Source of the DNA: Methanococcoides methylutens MM1
GTDB lineage: Archaea > Halobacteriota > Methanosarcinia > Methanosarcinales > Methanosarcinaceae
Direction: 5' to 3'
Assembly: GCF_000970325.1 (NCBI RefSeq)
Contig: NZ_CP009518.1
Coordinates: 2,294,001 to 2,358,000 of the forward strand
DNA length: 64,000 bases
Shown: one piece after another, positions 61,847-64,000 of the stretch
How the letters are laid out: every line of letters begins with the position of its first letter
Position numbering within the stretch: the first letter of the stretch is position 1
The notes under the pieces: generated by a model
Databases searched by the model: none
What the model was told of the DNA's origin: nothing
What the model saw: the letters and a program-made list of their open reading frames with translations, nothing else
Translations under genes and position numbers: made by a program

Positions 61847-64000
61847 TCATATTCCGCTGCTTGCTACTATTTTCTTTATCGCTTCAGCAATAAAAAGTGT
61901 TGTAAAGGCTGCTGAGACAGGAATTACCCATTCCACAGGCCCAAGAGCTACAATCTCGAATATATTAGCAAGATATGGGACATACATTACTGTAAGTGTC
62001 AGCAAAAATGTACTGGCTACTCCTACAAGCATCAGCTTGTTGCTGAAAATTCCAACGCTTAACGCCGATACTGTCAGTGACCTGAACACGAAAGGGATGA
62101 ACAATATCATACTCAAAATGGTGGCGAAGGTCATTGTACGTGCCCTTTCTATATTACCCACGGGATCTGAGAACATGAACACCAGGAAACATACCAGACC
62201 CATTGTCAGAGCAATGCTGACCATGAGTAACAGATTTCTCTTTTTCAGTATCCTTTCCCCTCGTTTGCGTGGGGTTTCAAACATTACTTCATTCCTTATA
62301 GGGTCAAGTCCCAGTGAAATTGATGGCATGACCTCTCCGAACAAATTGATGAACAGAATCTGTAATGCCAGAAGTGGTATCAGTTCAAATCCAAGGAGCG
62401 TTATTCCCAGCATGATAAGTATCACCTCGGTAAAGTTCCTTGAGACCAGATAGGTCGTGAACTTCTCAATGTTCTCATAGATACCACGACCACGTTTTAC
62501 AGCTTCCACAATGGTCTCGAAATTATCATCCTGAAGGATCATAAGACTGGATTCCTTTGCAACATCGGTACCTTTGATACCCATTGAAATACCAATATCT
62601 GCTTTCTTCAGTGCCGGTGCATCGTTGACCCCGTCTCCGGTCATTGCAACAACATGACCACGGTTCTGCAATGCCTGAACTATCCTTAGCTTTTGCTCAG
62701 GCATGACCCTTGCATAGACACTGATACCCTCTACAACAGAATCGAATTCCTCATCATCGAGGGTCAGAAGCTCACTTCCTGTTACAGCCCCATCGTCAAT
62801 GATGTGTCTTAGCTTCCCGTTCATTTGCTCAACAGAACCATCATAATCAGGAGATAAACCTATCTTCTTCCCGATAGCCTTTGCAGTCTCCTCATTATCA
62901 CCGGTTATCATAACGACCCTGATCCCCGCCTGATTGCAAAGGGCTATCGCATCCTTTGCTTCCTTTCTCTCAGGATCTATCATGGCAACAAGTCCAAGGA
63001 ATGTAAGCTCGCTCTCTGATTCTTCCACAGGCAACCCTTCGGGAAGCTTCCTGTATGATATACCAAGAACACGATACGCAGAACTTGCAAGCTCTAAGTT
63101 CTCACTCAATATCCTCTCAACATCATCCTCACCTAGATCACGTACACCATCATCGTTCTCAATGGATATGCATTTTTGAAGGATAAATTCAGGTGCACCT
63201 TTGCAGAAAGCTATCCTGCCCTCAACACTACTGTGTATCGTGGTCATCAGCTTCCTTTCGGAAGTGAACATGATCTCATGAAGCTTTTCATATTCAGTAT
63301 CAAGATCATCTTTCCAGACATCAGCTTTTGAAGCTGCAACGATCAATGCAACTTCAGTAGGATCACCGACAACATCCCATTTTCCCTGCCTTTGTACCAT
63401 GGAAGAATTATTACACAATGATGCTGCCTTCAGCAACATATTAAGAGTTGGATTCTTTTCCAGATCCACAGTCTCTTCATTCTTTAACAGAGATCCTTGT
63501 GGATCATAGCCTATCCCAGTAAGATCAAAGTACTTATTTCCTGCGTATATCTTCTGAACGGTCATCTCGTTCTTTGTCAGGGTTCCGGTCTTATCAGTAC
63601 AGATAACCGTTGTGGAACCCAGTGTTTCGACACCCAGCATTTTCCTTACTATTGCGTTGTGTTCTGCCATCCTGTGCATACCATATGCCAGCGTGATCGT
63701 CATGGTCAGAGGCAAACCTTCCGGAACCGCAGCTACTGCCAGTGCAAGGGCTATGATCATCATTTCCTCAGTAGGTGCACCGGTAAAGTATCCAAGCATA
63801 AAAGTGAGACCTGAAGCAACAAGAGCGATAACAGCAAGGCTTTTAGAAAGTTCTGCTATCTTTTGCTGGAGAGGTGTCTTTACTTCACTTTCCTGTATCA
63901 TACCAGCTATCATTCCAAGCCTGCTCTGCATGCCCACAGCTGTTACAACAGCCCTACATTTTCCATGAACGATCTGTGTTCCTGAAAAGATCATGTCTCC
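61847..64000 (-). CDS. P-type cation-transporting ATPase (Ca2+-type), 5' end outside window
   Basis: The visible 717 codons cover the C-terminal part of a P2-type ATPase. The actuator-domain end GDMIFSGTQ is at the window edge, the M4 motif AVPEGLPL and phosphorylation site DKTGTLT follow, then KGAPE, MITGDN, and GDGVNDAPALK hinge motifs. Six C-terminal membrane spans are visible. The M4 PEGL and gross layout match SERCA/PMR1-like Ca2+ or other divalent-cation pumps. The start lies beyond 64000. Confidence 0.9.
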   Translation of the reverse strand, partial: GDMIFSGTQIVHGKCRAVVTAVGMQSRLGMIAGMIQESEVKTPLQQKIAELSKSLAVIALVASGLTFMLGYFTGAPTEEMMIIALALAVAAVPEGLPLTMTITLAYGMHRMAEHNAIVRKMLGVETLGSTTVICTDKTGTLTKNEMTVQKIYAGNKYFDLTGIGYDPQGSLLKNEETVDLEKNPTLNMLLKAASLCNNSSMVQRQGKWDVVGDPTEVALIVAASKADVWKDDLDTEYEKLHEIMFTSERKLMTTIHSSVEGRIAFCKGAPEFILQKCISIENDDGVRDLGEDDVERILSENLELASSAYRVLGISYRKLPEGLPVEESESELTFLGLVAMIDPERKEAKDAIALCNQAGIRVVMITGDNEETAKAIGKKIGLSPDYDGSVEQMNGKLRHIIDDGAVTGSELLTLDDEEFDSVVEGISVYARVMPEQKLRIVQALQNRGHVVAMTGDGVNDAPALKKADIGISMGIKGTDVAKESSLMILQDDNFETIVEAVKRGRGIYENIEKFTTYLVSRNFTEVILIMLGITLLGFELIPLLALQILFINLFGEVMPSISLGLDPIRNEVMFETPRKRGERILKKRNLLLMVSIALTMGLVCFLVFMFSDPVGNIERARTMTFATILSMILFIPFVFRSLTVSALSVGIFSNKLMLVGVASTFLLTLTVMYVPYLANIFEIVALGPVEWVIPVSAAFTTLFIAEAIKKIVASSGI

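Overview
The window is chromosomal DNA of a methanogenic archaeon, most likely a methylotrophic member of the Methanosarcinaceae (Methanolobus or Methanococcoides type). Evidence: methyl-coenzyme M reductase system component A2, methanogenesis marker 14, methanofuran biosynthesis (MfnB), archaeal ether-lipid prenyltransferases, NrpR, VAT/Cdc48, L40e, a tRNA with a bulge-helix-bulge intron, and a Methanosarcinales-type S-layer protein with two duplicated S-layer domains and a PGF-CTERM-like tail. TATA boxes and GGTGAT/GGAGG ribosome sites are archaeal in style. No rRNA, insertion sequence, CRISPR array or prophage is visible.

Layout. 0-9.9 kb: 5' part of a mannose-1-phosphate guanylyltransferase, two M24 peptidases, tRNA modification (Trm-G10, TruA), PurP and membrane/lipoprotein genes. 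9.9-16 kb: HerA-like ATPase, aminopeptidase, LeuD, LeuB and archaeal PEP carboxylase. 16-18.2 kb: an ABC-type ATPase overlapping a DUF4435 TOPRIM-like protein, the arrangement of the PARIS (AriA/AriB) antiphage system. 18.2-28.6 kb: NrpR, ABC1 kinase, phasin-like protein, AtwA, GGGP synthase, L40e, an unidentified structured RNA, and gatCAB. 28.7-31.7 kb: a cysteine-rich winged-helix regulator and an AT-rich patch with three very small genes, two of them apparent paralogues. 31.8-42.6 kb: hybrid-cluster protein, a radical SAM protein, an Mrr-type nuclease coupled to a zinc-ribbon microprotein, thioredoxin with marker 14, thymidylate kinase, and MfnB divergent from a HisA-like protein. 42.7-54.4 kb: Cdc48/VAT, RNA ligase partner PIN protein, DGGGP synthase, the NAD genes nadA-nadX/nadC, a secreted DUF11-type protein, a tubulin/FtsZ-like GTPase, a PPC/DUF296 protein, a regulator and enolase. 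54.4-64 kb: family B DNA polymerase, intron-containing tRNA-Met, a lipoprotein, the S-layer gene, a KaiC-like ATPase, a zinc-ribbon microprotein and the 3' part of a P-type cation ATPase.

How the genes fit together: most are housekeeping (ether lipids, NAD, leucine, purine and coenzyme pathways, protein synthesis by transamidation). Accessory or poorly known features are the PARIS-like pair, the Mrr/zinc-ribbon pair, the small-protein patch at 29.8-30.6 kb, the structured RNA at 24.4-24.6 kb and the tubulin-like GTPase. Two genes (manC-like and the PIN gene) have reading frames whose family N-terminus falls on ATA and ACG rather than ATG, each behind a good ribosome site.
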